Shown here piece after piece: positions 34,737-46,053 of a stretch of DNA of 64,000 bases; the stretch's first letter is position 1; each line of letters opens with the position of its first letter. The position numbers were made by a program, and so were the translations under genes. The notes beneath the pieces are model-generated. The model made no database searches and had not been told where the DNA came from. It was given only the letters and a program-made list of their open reading frames with translations. This DNA comes from Tubiluchus corallicola (lineage: Eukaryota > Priapulida > Priapulimorpha > Priapulimorphida > Tubiluchidae), in assembly GCA_030141605.1 (NCBI GenBank), contig JAQGDQ010000171.1, forward strand, positions 122,926 through 186,925, given 5' to 3'.

Positions 34737-35726
34737 ACTCGCAAGCGCGGCTTATCAAAATTAGTTGCTTGTTTCTTCACCAAATCCCGCTAACTTTGCT
34801 AAAGTAAATATTTTGTTTCCAGTCATTGAGAGTTTAAAAAACCCAGACTTGATCAATTTCCTGCAGTATTACTATAATGCACATCTTAACGGCCACGTTA
34901 CCATTTTGCAACAGACAATTTTGCATCGTAAATGATGCCAATAAGCCATAAAATATGCAAATTAAATAACATTTTCCATGCAGTAAGCCATGGTTTAGGT
35001 GTATCACCAATATTGTCTCTTAAAGGAAGCAGTTTATTAGTACGTGAGCTTGACGAACTGAGTCGAGCTCAACTGATGCCATCAAAAATGGATAATATTC
35101 CAAAGCATAGGCGTAACAGTAATGACATTTGTATTGATACGTGTGTGAAATATTCATCACGTGTAATGCAAAACTAGCTGCACCTTTCTCAGTGGGAGTC
35201 TGTTTAACGGGGGACAATAAACTTTTGAGATAAGAAGCGATCCAACTGATGAAAAAGAATATAAATAATTATCGGGATGCAATCACATCAATGACATCAA
35301 TATTTGGTTAGGCTACGTTAAGGGAAATATGCATATATGTACTATCTTTATTCGCATATTGTCACATATATGCTTTCTCAAATAAATACAAATAATACAA
35401 TATTATTACAATTGATGATACAATACAATGGGTTAATATATAAAATAATTAATTAGTCTGCAACGTTAGTAATATGTTTTTAATTTCATTGAGGGTGAAG
35501 CCGGGAATTTCTATTTCGTTGAGCAAAATAGCTCATTGGCAACTTTATCATGGGATGAGAGTCGATATATTTTGTAATATGGGCTGCTGTACATAAGTAT
35601 TCGGTTTTCCCGAGCGTAGTAATACTAGTAAAACAGAATTATCAGCGTTCGTTTAGCAAAGAAGTTCACAAGTGGCTTTATATTGGCAATACATATCGTC
35701 ATGGTGAGATGTGCAGTTCTCGGTAT
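34737..35726. other. no gene recognised
   Basis: AT-rich spacer. The 81-codon frame at 34932 has no recognisable motif. Confidence 0.5.
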
Positions 35727-36208
35727 TTCAAATGACAAGTTACCTGACATCTTGGGTTTATTGTACTGTTATCACTTAAATTAGAAAAATATAACAAAGA
35801 AATTTGACCGAAAACTGGCTATAAAGCACAAGGTTAATTTATACTGCTGCTGTAGTACGCGATGGCCGCCGTCATTCACTTGAAAATTATGACGTGACTG
35901 GTGGAGTTCGTGACTTTTCGTAAGTGCATCGGGGCTTTTCGTGAGCGCCTGCGGCTTAAACTAATTCAAGCTTCTGCAGCTCGTCTAATGTTCATGCAAA
36001 AATATCACAAAACTTGCTACCTAATTTTTTGTAAAAACTTATTATACTTTTGAACCAACGAATGACGTCATTGGTGGAAGAATGGGTGTTCAAGGTGGGA
36101 GCGTCCAAGTGTGAAATGATCGCGAATACTAGACGCTTATCACTGAATCATTCTAAAATTTCACGAACATTAAAATAAGCCTAATTTGCCAGAAGGTTTG
36201 GCCTTTAA
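35727..36208 (-). mobile_element. family A MITE, copy 3
   Basis: A reversed family A element. The right edge reads GAAGGTTTGGCCTTTAA. The left edge, TTCAAATGACAAGTTACC, is a mutated AAAGGAAAGACAAGTCACT end. It keeps GTTATCACTTAAATTAGAAA, CGAATGACGTCATTGG and AATAAGCCTAATTTGCCAGA. Confidence 0.85.
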
Positions 36209-37397
36209 AACTGCGTTAAAATAGCTCTAAAGTCTCCAACACGCCGTGTGATGAACTTCTGGTCAAGAGTAAGCTCGTAAACGAGGCTGCTAAAACGTCC
36301 AGACCTAATCAGAAGCAAATATGATAGTTTTGCTTTCATATGACAGAGAACTTGACAACAACTATGATAATGATGGTGAAGCTGACCGGAAACGACTATG
36401 ATAACGGTGATTAAGTTTACAATATTTTACTTCTTACGCTAAAATTCTATTATACAAGCTTGATTAAGTCATATAGCATGATACACGCTCACGATACGTG
36501 TTATGAAGACTACGAAGAGTTATGAATTAGTAAAAAAAAGAATGAATTATTGAAACATTGCGTTATTTTATGAACTTGTTGTCATTTCGAAAAAAGACAA
36601 AGGACTTCATTAGCCTTTATACGCTATTAATTATGAAACGCACGAATATTATTTTATTTAAAAATTTGTCCTCATTAACATGTATTTTTGAAAAACCAAA
36701 ATTGCCTTAATTTGAATTAAACGCAACCTAAATTAATGAAAAAAATAGAACAAGGCTTTAGAACAAGTCACTCCGGTTAAAATAGTGCACTCTAACACTG
36801 TTACCAAAGAAACAAGTTAATTCTTTAATTTTTTACCTATTGTTACAACAAAACGTATTATTTATAGATAGTTTTTACAACCTTTACCGCGTTTGCCCGA
36901 AATTTACTAGTGTTTCATCATCTGATCCCCTGACTAAACATAATATTTGTCCAATTTCTGTTTTCGCTTCAACTGACTGACCATTTTGCTTACTGATCAC
37001 CCGATACGAACAGCTTCAGACGATTCCCAATAGGATTAGAGCCAGTGAGCACGAAAATAAACAAAAACACAACACAAACAGTTCGATCAATGCGCCAAAT
37101 TCTTTCACAAGGTTGCGTAGTTGTCCTGGATGGATGCCCTGTGGCGTGATTGTTTGTTTGTAATTTTCATCCAACAGCCAGAAAAGTCAACGTCAACGTT
37201 GTTATTTATAATTGTGCGGTTATATTAATGCTAAACGGTAATGAATTTCAACTGTCAAACAAACTAATACTTTCTGATAGCAAAGTGACCTTTCAATGTG
37301 AAATTAAAGACAATAAGCCTTTTCACAGTTACAGCGATTGATGATGATCGTGAAAAGGTCAAAGGTTAAGTGTACCTGACAACGCATTTGTGTACAC
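36209..37397. other. no gene recognised
   Basis: AT-rich spacer. The 63-codon frame at 37150 has no motif. Confidence 0.5.
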
Positions 37398-37649
37398 TTG
37401 ACAACGCCTCGCATCCCATGCTATTGTAATAGACGCCATTTAAGATGGATTGCGCATATGCTTAAACTACCTGATGATATTCCAGTGAAGATAGCTCTTC
37501 AACAAGCCATAGAACCAGCTAAAAGACCTGCAGGAGGACAAAGGTTAACATATTTAGATTTTGCACAGAAACACTTAAACACGTCAACACTGAGCCTGAG
37601 AGATAAATGCAATAGGGAGGTGAACAGAATCATGTCACGGGGCGTATGA
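37398..37649 (+). pseudogene. LINE reverse-transcriptase C-terminal fragment
   Basis: The frame reads RRHLRWIAHMLKLPDDIPVK, then an RPAGGQRLTYLDFAQKHL segment. It fits the signature at the C-terminus of many animal non-LTR retrotransposon polyproteins: R-L-R-W-x-G-H-x-x-R-M-x-D-x-x-x-P-K, then G-x-R-x-x-G-G-Q-x-x-R-Y-x-D. The palm motifs and endonuclease are absent upstream, as expected of a 5'-truncated copy. The GH of RWxGH is AH here. TGA at 37647 closes the frame, and what follows is presumably 3' UTR. It is a dead fragment of a mobile element, not a host gene. Confidence 0.75.
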
Positions 37650-38689
37650 GTCATTGGATGATGGAGAATGTAATAGTAATTATGAAAAGAGACAAATACT
37701 ATAGAACCTTATCTAATTCATTTTAGATGTATTCATGTATTCAGTGTTATGCATTTTAGCTCCTTTCTGGGGCGCATAGAAGTCCCGATTTAAAACTCCA
37801 GATGCTCATCTAACTTACAATACCTATATACTTATGATGCCAAAAATTTGAATAACTCACGGCTCTAGGAGGAGTTGAATGGCAATAAAAAAAAACTGGC
37901 CAATGTCCAGTGTAACTTTCAAAGCTCCTACCCCAGGTGTCTAACCTGAAAGTTTCGTGAGTCTAGCGCATTGCGTTTGCGAATTTACATTAATTAAAAC
38001 TGATTACTTAATTACATATCTAATTGTACATTATCTAAGTACTTATAAAAAATTTGAATTTAACTCGAAGGAATAGGAAGACTTGAAAGGGAATCGAAAA
38101 ACTGGCCGATGTCCCAGTGTCCTTGACCCTTTGACAGAGGTCACCATTCGCCACATCACTTCCGAGGCCCCTCCACAGCTGTCTATGTCGTAAGTTTCGC
38201 GACTCTAGCCCCCTGCGGTGGAAAACTGGGCGCCTAATATAAATTGAAAAATCAAAATCCTTGCGCGAGTTCGCGTTGTAGATCCTCTCGCCTATAATCT
38301 CTGGTCTATAAAAATCACTCGGTCTATGTTCCAAAGTATTCAAACTGTTCATTCACATGGCTTTTAAAAACTGTTGAAAAGCTCATGCTTTTTCAAAACG
38401 ATAGCTTAAGCCTCATGCATAGTATTTGTGTAGGCTATACTGACGTGTTTTTTCTTCGTAAATGGCGACCAATGAGTCCCATTTGCGCCTTTCGTCGAGT
38501 AATGAAGATTAATCGTCACCTAATTATTATACAATGAATTAGCCGCTAATTAAATTTTTCAAGTTTTCGTAGCTTTCTTGAATATTTAACGACGGAACAC
38601 CAAGAGATGATGTAAACTGCATGTAAAAGTTCATCGATCAAATCGACTTTCTTGACAAGACGGAATACACGAATGAATTTTCCCTGCTG
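37650..38689. repeat. two related segments, 37885-37980 and 38095-38240
   Basis: AACTGGCCAATGTCCAGTGT with AAGTTTCGTGAGTCTAGCGC at the first position corresponds to AACTGGCCGATGTCCCAGTG with AAGTTTCGCGACTCTAGCCC at the second. They look like diverged direct duplicates ~215 bp apart. The 105-codon minus frame at 38035-38352 crosses the second copy and has no recognisable domain. Confidence 0.5.
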
Positions 38690-38752
38690 CAAAGTTAAGC
38701 AACGCCGGGCCGGGCTAGTGAATGTATGGGATTGCCGATAGAAATAATTCTT
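38690..38752 (+). repeat. 5S rRNA-like segment
   Basis: GCAAAGTTAAGCAACGCCGG is followed by GCCGGGCTAGTGAATGTATG and GGATTGCCGATAGA. This is the closest match in the window to the 5S internal control region (AAGTTAAGCAACGCCGGGCC, GGTTAGTA, GGATGGGTGACCGCC). The flanks are unlike 5S, so it is a 5S-derived SINE or truncated pseudogene. Confidence 0.65.
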
Positions 38753-39010
38753 TCATTCAAATACATACGTTTGCGTAGTATTATTTTTTTTCTTTGTTAA
38801 ATCTTTCTCTGTATAATGCGCTCAATATCAACAAATCCAATATAATCTGTGTACAACTGTACATCGAAGCGTGGCTAAACAACCGCTGTTAATTCAGTGA
38901 CTGATCGTAGAGGACTGATTTTGTTAACTGAAAAAACTTTCGGTCCTGCCACAATCAACAGTATATAGGATATATATGGTTATCAGGGTTTTCAAATTCT
39001 TATTTGATCT

Positions 39011-39221
39011 GTGGGGGTGCAGCTCAATGATAGCGTGCTCGCTTCTCAACCAGGAGCTCGCGGGTTCAACTCCCGAACCGAGTTATACCATTTACTTAAG
39101 AAGTAGCACCGCTGGTTCTTCGACCAAGCACGTGGCCTTATCGAAGTAACCAGACCACCTTGGAAATAAGTATTGAGTTATTAAAGGTGTTAACCTTGGA
39201 CGAAATTGTTATTATTATTAT
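39011..39221 (+). mobile_element. tRNA-derived SINE, copy 1
   Basis: A tRNA-like head carries box A (AGCTCAATGATAGCGTGCTC) and box B (GGGTTCAACTC). A body follows with CTGGTTCTTCGACCAAGC, CACCTTGGAAATAAGTATTG and CGAAATTGTT, then an (ATT)n tail. The same order appears at 61834. The internal boxes are the RNA polymerase III promoter in this class. The copy encodes no protein. Confidence 0.85.
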
Positions 39222-40065
39222 CAAGGTTAAGGGGTACAGGAAGAATACGAAGATATGAACGTGTGTTCAGAGAAATGTTATTTGTGTAACTTGTTAGTAA
39301 CAGAAGGTACCTGTTGGTGTCCTTCTTCAATCGAGGAAAGTCAAGGAACCAATTTTCTATTAAAGAATTCCACAGATAAGAAGTCGGAAGGAAAACTGGA
39401 ATTATATAATGTATAATATAATAATGTTATTTATTGCAATTAATGTACATAAACTGTACTGTACAAGATAAAGATACATATACATTTATAAGCAGGTGTT
39501 CTACGTCGGCGAATATCCAGGCCACACTCAAACCTCATTCCATAAAGTCCTTTCGAAAGTCAAGAAATGGCTTTCTTTTCTACGACATCTTTGATTGCTC
39601 TTCTATTGTCACTCAATTCTAGAGTGCAGAAATTTCGTCAACAGCAGTTCTATTTTACTTTCCGAGTGTGCTTAAATTAAAAGCTCGTGAAAGTGGACGG
39701 AAGCACTGGGGAATTGCAGCAGTAGGACCAGTGCATTTAGAAACTGACGAGTTGACGAGTTGACGTCTACATAACTCAATTGTCGAATAAAAGTTAGACG
39801 TTGAATTAAGTGCTGAAAGCAGGCGGAATGATTGTTATAGAATTGCTCTGGTTTTTAGCTACTCTATGCACCGGTAATGCAGGAAAATCGTCAGTGCTGA
39901 ACGAAGTAGCCTTGCGTAGACTGTTTAGTTTCGGACGAATTGTAAGTAAGCAATTTATTGTCATCAAAAATGGTAGCAAAATTTTGCGCTAGAGATTTTC
40001 TACGTGTCATTTTCACCTACAAGAATACAGGTTGATGTATGGTGGTATAACCAGCAGTTAATATA
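39222..40065. other. no gene recognised
   Basis: AT-rich spacer with small unrecognised frames at 39434 and 39810. Confidence 0.5.
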
Positions 40066-40128
40066 TTGTACTGCAGGGCTGTGATGAGATGAAGTGTAAT
40101 GCTGGCAGAGGAATACAGTAGACTTCCC

Positions 40129-40240
40129 AGGTGTGCATGTGAACGTGGCTTTATCTAGCACAGACTCGTATTCTGACCTTGTGTTAGTAAAAGCCACTAG
40201 TCACGTGCACACCTGAGCTTATAAAAAGGGAAGGTCTGCT
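40129..40240 (+). promoter_or_regulatory. TATA box downstream of an inverted repeat, promoter-like
   Basis: AGGTGTGCATGTGAACGTGG (40129 onward, to GCTTT) is inverted at 40189-40214, which on the other strand reads AGGTGTGCACGTGACTAGTG then GCTTTT. TATAAAAAGGG follows at 40220, an exact TATA-type core. No coding frame starts downstream. AATAAA occurs at 40359, ~140 bp after the TATA box, as in the R region of a long terminal repeat. A solo LTR or a cryptic Pol II promoter are the two readings. I found no flanking target duplication. Confidence 0.35.
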
Positions 40241-41357
40241 GTAGACCCTTGTCAGTGGTCTTGTCTTTCGTTGCAGCTCTTTTCACATTTCACAGGCTTG
40301 TCGCAAACTCCGTTCTTTTAGGTCAGCTATTTGTTCCTTATTGGGGGTGTAATATTTAGTAATAAATTGTCATTTCGACTCTATTATTCGGGTTCTGTTT
40401 TGGTTTGGCGTGGAGCGACTTAACTGAGACATGCCGCACGGTGTGGGCCGCGGTGCCATCTGTCCTGCCTCCGTTAAAAGCGGACACCAGTCCAATATTA
40501 AAGTCGGAAAGTAAATATGTAAATTTTTACGACAGCCCATTTTTATGTAAATAGTGCTGATCGAAATAAAATAAAATTAAAGTATTATGAAATTAAATAA
40601 AGTAAAACAAAAATAATAAAAATCTCGCAGTACAAATTTGTATTTCTTTTAGAAATTCTACAGTATTAAATTCATGAAGGTGGCTTATAATAATTATTCT
40701 TGATGATTAGCATAAGCATCAAAATTTTCAAATCAACTAATAATTCAGGATTATATAATTACTATTTTTTAAAACTTAAAACACGTTTAAGTAACGTATA
40801 TAAGAAACTCACAGAGAAAATCAAATTTAGCTGTGACAGAAAACATCAAAAACATGTGTATAATGCACATAATGGACAACTATTCGCTAGAGATTTACAC
40901 AATTGCACAAATACAATTTGTTATTTTGTACTTGTTCTCTAGAAATCTTCCCAGTTGGAGCATTGATTTAGAAAGAAAACCATTAGGCCGAAAACTTTTA
41001 TACACACGCTTGATTAATCGAATTCTTGGTCAACCCTGGCAAAGCACTCAATTAGTAAATGGCAGAATTTTTTTTTTGGATTTCTGAAATTCATCGATGG
41101 CAAAATTTTATTGTTTTGAATTGTCATATACTAGTGAAGCGAAGTGTAGTGTAGAGCTATGAGTATTACCGCCTGCTGGGAAAAAGTAGTACGCGGCAAA
41201 TGAAACGTTGTTATAGAGTGTAAAGTTTTAGTACTACAGGATTGAGTCTGTACTAATAGTAGTACTAGTAGTAGTTTATTGACATTACTCCAGCAAACAC
41301 TTCAGAACAAAATAATAACAACAATAAATATTCATTCTACACACATCATTGTGCTTA
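40241..41357. other. no gene recognised
   Basis: The first 250 bp may be the rest of an LTR-like unit, and the remainder is AT-rich spacer. Frames at 40700-41087 are chance. Confidence 0.45.
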
Positions 41358-41812
41358 CCGTATTTTCCCGTGTATAAGAGACCCTTGTGTATAAGAGACC
41401 CCTTCAATTTTTAGGCAAAAATTCTGGAAAAAAGTTTTTTCAGACGGACATTTTTAGAGGGTAGAGTACAACTTTTTTCAACTCAGTGCGGTACTGAAAA
41501 CAAAATAAAACCAGTTAATGTGTTGTAGAAAAAGAGTACTGGTATATATTAAAGTGCGTACCTGTAAACCTGTAACAGGAAAAGAGAAAACGCGGAAATA
41601 ATGCCTGTGTCACGATGCTTGTATTGCTTACAACCGCTTCATAGTCGAACGCGACACGCAAAACAGTTGTAGAGCACTTATTTCTTTAAAATCATTAGTG
41701 TCACAATTTATGCATCTTATTGAAAAGACTTACTCCCATGTATAAGAGACCCCCTATTTTTAAAGTGAAAATTCTGAGCAAAAAAGGGTCTCTTATACAC
41801 GGGAAAATACGG
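41358..41812. mobile_element. 455-bp TIR element, TA-flanked
   Basis: Both ends read CCGTATTTTCCCGTGTATAA (continuing GAGACCC) as exact inverted repeats of ~27 bp. TA is present on both sides (41356-41357 and 41813-41814). A second copy of GTATAAGAGACCCC lies inside each end, so termini are arranged as nested subterminal repeats. No transposase is encoded. TA target duplication is shared by several superfamilies, and I do not assign one. Confidence 0.9.
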
Positions 41813-42378
41813 TATACTATACAATAGTATTGTAGCGAGATTGTCATGGGAATAAATGTAGTAAATCTGCAAGTACTTTTGCACATATTTCTAGCTCTAA
41901 ATTAAACAGATCATCTGTGCTATTAAAAGTCATATTGTACTTTGTTCGCACTCCTTCCGTTACTCTACCTCTCGTTACAACGTGTTGTTCAGCTTGTACA
42001 GCCTCTTCGCAAGTATTCTATGGTGCGGTACCGGGGGTCTTACCCACCTCCCTGTTTCAACTTTCTACTGATGCGCAGATGAAGCAAACCGGGTAAAATT
42101 AGTACGCAGCGAATCAGCCATATTAAACACACATAATACACAGAGACATTAATCATTAATAAAAAATCAAGGAAGAATTGGGACCGTTGTAAAAGTTTTA
42201 AAAATGCACAATTGCATGTAAATGTTAAATGATCTTTGGTTGGTTAGTTAGTTGCAGTTTATCGTCATGATCCACATTAGATGCATTTTCAACAATAAAT
42301 CTTACAGTACTGCTAGACAGATGGAGATGGGTCTACGTTTACAGGTCTACACACTGATCGTGATTATTACAGTACCAT
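41813..42378. other. no gene recognised
   Basis: AT-rich spacer. Confidence 0.5.
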
Positions 42379-43113
42379 TTAAAGCAAAAGTCGAGTATCT
42401 CGGGAAGTTGAGCTTATTTTAATATTTGGGGGAAAATGTGAGAAAGTTTCAGCAATAAAATTGTGATAAGCATCTTATGTATTTAGTAAAATCAATTTAA
42501 AGTTGTGATTACTTTACGCTAGGGCGCGCTCATTTTAGACGAAAAATGGCGCCATGCGGTTTCCGTGCAATAAACACTTCTGAATGTGCTTCAGGTGCTT
42601 CAGAATCTTTTTTTGACTTATAGAGCGAACTCTATAAACTAAGTAACCAGCCCGGCACCTACTACGTGCTGGCAAGTTCACATGTGTATCTAAAAGTCAA
42701 AAAATCTGTAAATTAATTATTTACACAATTAATGTTAATTATTTTCACATTTTAAGGCGTAATCCTGTAGATTTAAGCAATGTAACCATTTTAAATTTGA
42801 CCATAATTGATCGAATGACTGATTTCTAGATAAACACAGTTAAACACAAGCAAATTGTAGAAATTTAGCAACGCATACCTTCGCACAGCTTGTCTTCGCG
42901 TTATTCACGCCGCCTAACAGACACCAGCTTACGTCATTCTTTTCAAATATGCCGGCAGCGACGTTCGTTTGGCGGGAGATAAGAAATACTTAAATTTCTT
43001 TTACATTTTAAGCAAAGCATTCTATGCGCATATTTTGTGTTGTGATTTTTGAATATTTTTAATTGTACATTAAAATGCAATAAATGTTGTCCGAGGGTTG
43101 GTTCTTTCTTTAA
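42379..43113 (+). mobile_element. family B TTAA-type MITE, copy 1
   Basis: Starts TTAAAGCAAAAGTCGAGTAT and ends GGTTGGTTCTTTCTTTAA. Full-length similarity to 59528-60260 includes AGAGCGAACTCTATAAACTA, ACCTACTACGTGCTGGCAAG, ACTGATTTCTAGATAAACAC and TTTTAAGCAAAGCATTCTAT. The first ~70 bp (GCTTATTTTAATATTTGGGG) resembles the family A start. It encodes nothing. Confidence 0.9.
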
Positions 43114-43959
43114 GAGCGTTATAGCCTACTAATAAAATTAATCAGGAATATGAAGAACTGGAGGTCTAGCCCGGTGCCCGTTGCGAATTTCAAGCGGTAG
43201 GAAAAAAGCATTAGCCAGCTGATTTTAACACTTAGATAATTGGGAAAGTTGGATAAATCCTGTAAATGCGGAATCATTTCAGAGTTCAGTCTCATAAACG
43301 TGGAATACCGTGTTTTAGTTCGAGCTTTTATTATGATACACAATTTGTCAACGATTTGTTTATCAGTATAACACAATTTTTTAAGCTCGTCACAATTCTT
43401 GATATAAAATTTTGCCCACTAAACCCATTCGAAACTAACGCAAGGGGTTCTTTTGGTTCTAAACACACAACTCTTTGTCTATTTGTAACAGAAAATTGCC
43501 TGTCTGTAAAATAAATGACCTGCGTTAACAAGACCTAATTTATTAAGGGTTGCAGATTATTACTCACAACATATATTTGTATTTTTACCAAAACTGTACT
43601 GGCCTAGAAGGATAACTTGTTGCGCAATCTGACAGTGACGCACTGAAGCCAATAACAGAAAAGACAAGTGACCAAAAGAAAGAAGCAATAATACTGGCGT
43701 GTAGATTAGAAACGACTCACCTCCAATCGTTACAACCCAATCTTTTCCGAAAACAAATGATCTAACTGAAGCGCAAGGGCAAAAAGATTGCGGCCATTGA
43801 ATTAGTCATTGAGGGGAAAAATGTCGGTAATTTTTTGGTAATGGGGGAAATTGTAAAATATTCTCGTTAATCAATCTGAATGGTAATTTTTAGTGGACGA
43901 AGGCGGTATTAACCTCTAAATGAATGATAATGTCAACGTAAGAATACTGTTGGTAATCT
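43114..43959. other. no gene recognised
   Basis: Spacer. Frames at 43119-43376 (minus) and 43266-43514 (plus) overlap on opposite strands, and neither shows a motif. Confidence 0.45.
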
Positions 43960-44388
43960 TCAGTCATAGATTAAACTATAGTTACTAGATATGAGATTAG
44001 GAATGGATGTTAACTTAAGAGTGAGATGAAATTTATAATGATTAACAAAGCTAAATGGGAAAGATCTACGTTTGCTAGTACTAATATTATAGAAAACGAT
44101 TACAAAATCTAAAAGAAAGTTTGGATATTTTTTATTCACATTAAAATTGAAACAGTTCTTCAAACAATCACATATTTCACGTATGAACTTGGTGATCACA
44201 AACTCAGCACTCATTGCGTTCGTGCCCCCGACCTGCATGAACACCCACAACCTAAGCGCTCGTAACCTCAGCTTCCGAAAGCGGAATGTCAAAGATGGGC
44301 CGTATTTCACGAAGTATTCTATAGTATGCCATCCTTCAATTTTCTTGGCTGAACTGCTTCCGATTTTATTGCCAGCAATAATTTTAAA
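43960..44388 (-). pseudogene. SGNH/GDSL-hydrolase-like open frame, degenerate
   Basis: The frame is open for ~142 codons. Centrally LRLWVFMQVGGTNAMSAEFV then FIREICDCLKN follows the block III pattern of SGNH hydrolases (V-x-V-x-V-G-x-N-D, then I-x-x-x-I-x-x-L). Before it, VKYGPSLTF sits where a PGA-like turn is expected. After it, FVIVFYNIS then SFVNHYKFHL resembles the strand and VN-x-x-L helix of the same fold. The conserved Asp after Asn is Ala and no GDS nucleophile motif is seen, so it would be inactive. Similar domains occur in host proteins and in esterase-carrying retrotransposons, and I cannot tell which applies. The first in-frame ATG is well inside the frame. Confidence 0.35.
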
Positions 44389-44942
44389 CTAATATAAAGG
44401 CTGCGTAGAGTCAACCGATCCAAACAAATCTCTTACTGCAGAACTGATTGTATAACATTTCAATCCAGTCTTTCTCATGCTTGTAATCTCCTCTCTTCAA
44501 ACCTCCTCTCCCTTCTTATTATTGTCTCACTCGTGTTCGCTTGCTACCTCTTCCTTTCATCAACAAACAATGTGAATGCACGAGATGTTTCATAGATGTA
44601 TTGCCAAGTTTATTAAGCAATTAACAGAACTAAGTGATAAATTCGCGTAAAAAACGCGTCGAATTGTTTCTTTTCGCCATGACACATTTCCTTAGGAAGG
44701 GAAAATAAGAGCGAAAATTAACAGCAATGTTAAAAAAGAGGAAACTAATAGCCGAGTGTTAAAAAAACAAAAACCAACATAAACATGTTGTCATTACTTG
44801 TGATGTGTCATGTTTAAATTTGGTGTTTCCAACTCTTCGGGGTCCGGCCTGTCGCTGTCCCCACCCCACATTTCCACATCGATATCACTCTCAGACGAAT
44901 AATGCTAATGGCAGCAGTTTGTACTTCTTTGATCACATTGGA
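44389..44942. other. no gene recognised
   Basis: AT-rich spacer upstream of the SGNH-like frame. No exon was recognised. Confidence 0.45.
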
Positions 44943-45417
44943 CAGTGGCGGCTCGTTTTGATATTATTTTAATATTGTGTAAAACGAAACAAACGTATGT
45001 AATTATAATGTTGAAATTGTAATTTTAAACAAACAAACTAATTTAAACATAACCTCGATAAACTCCTGAACAAAAAATATTGATTTCTTACGAATAGCCT
45101 AAACTGTCGCAGTTCAAGAATAATGCCGGTACACGGCTTTTAAGCACGTGACAACTGACAGCACGTACTGTGTGAGTGACAATACTCTTTCTACCTAAAG
45201 TACAGCGTCTTATCTCAGACATGTGCGCATAGTCGCATGCGCACAGCAGCCAAACACCACGTCACTTGAGCTAAGAAGCAAATTGTACTTCCCCCAGGTT
45301 CCGCACAAGTATAAAGAAAGAACTAAAGGAAAAACATTATATTGAATATTATCGATAATAATGAGTGCAAACAGGGGGTGCAGCAGTACCACTGAACCTA
45401 TAAACGAGCCGCCACTG
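44943..45417. mobile_element. hAT-like MITE, 475 bp
   Basis: The ends are exact inverted repeats of CAGTGGCGGCTCGTTT. A CAGTGGCGG start is typical of hAT superfamily termini. The flanking octamers ACATTGGA and ATACAGGA agree at five of eight positions, compatible with a decayed 8-bp target duplication but not proof. There is no transposase. The frame at 45210-45392 is incidental. Confidence 0.8.
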
Positions 45418-45475
45418 ATACAGGATTTACCTTAGGATCTCTAAACCGTTGTTCTTTACAAGTTTGCAGCTTAAC

Positions 45476-45506
45476 TTCACGGAAATAAACGTCTTATTTC
45501 CGTGAA
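45476..45506. repeat. perfect 13-bp stem, 5-nt loop hairpin
   Basis: TTCACGGAAATAA and TTATTTCCGTGAA are exact inverses around ACGTC. It lies ~60 bp beyond the hAT-like element. It is unlike the histone 3' stem-loop. Confidence 0.95.
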
Positions 45507-46053
45507 CGAAGTAACACGATTTTTTTTGTTTTGACTATATTCCAAAAATAAAAGATTCTGTAGCGCAATCAATCGCCATTAACGAACTGCAGTTTTCAAT
45601 GTCATCTTTTTTGAGCGAATTAAAATGTAATCCTAAAGTGTAGGATTACTACATATTGTCTGGCAATAATGGAACACGGGTCGGTAGCAGCTGCAGCTGT
45701 TCGTATGTACAGGCTTGATAAAGAAATATCAAAATAAAATGGCTTGTTTCAGGTGCTAGCAATGTGAACGCAGTTAAGAGCGCTAGTAACCTTTACCCGG
45801 CAGAATGAAACAATTTAACAGCGTCTTCAAAATCCCTTTATCCACGAGAAAGATACTAAGAAGACAATTTTGCTCTGTCCAAGATCCAACCAATTTCCTA
45901 ACCGGACTGGAGTTTAAAGCCAGCTGATCATAACTACGTAACTTTGGCATTCGCCATGCTGTTCAGCATTTTACCGTTGACCTTTCAACGAAGCAAATCT
46001 GTTAAATTCATGAATGTATAGATTGCTGAAATCGCAAGTATTGCTGTCCTGAG
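45507..46053. other. no gene recognised
   Basis: AT-rich spacer. Confidence 0.5.

Noticed and set aside
38035-38352. 105-codon minus frame as a gene
   Set aside because: It overlaps a diverged direct repeat whose sister segment at 37885 is not open, and no motif is visible.
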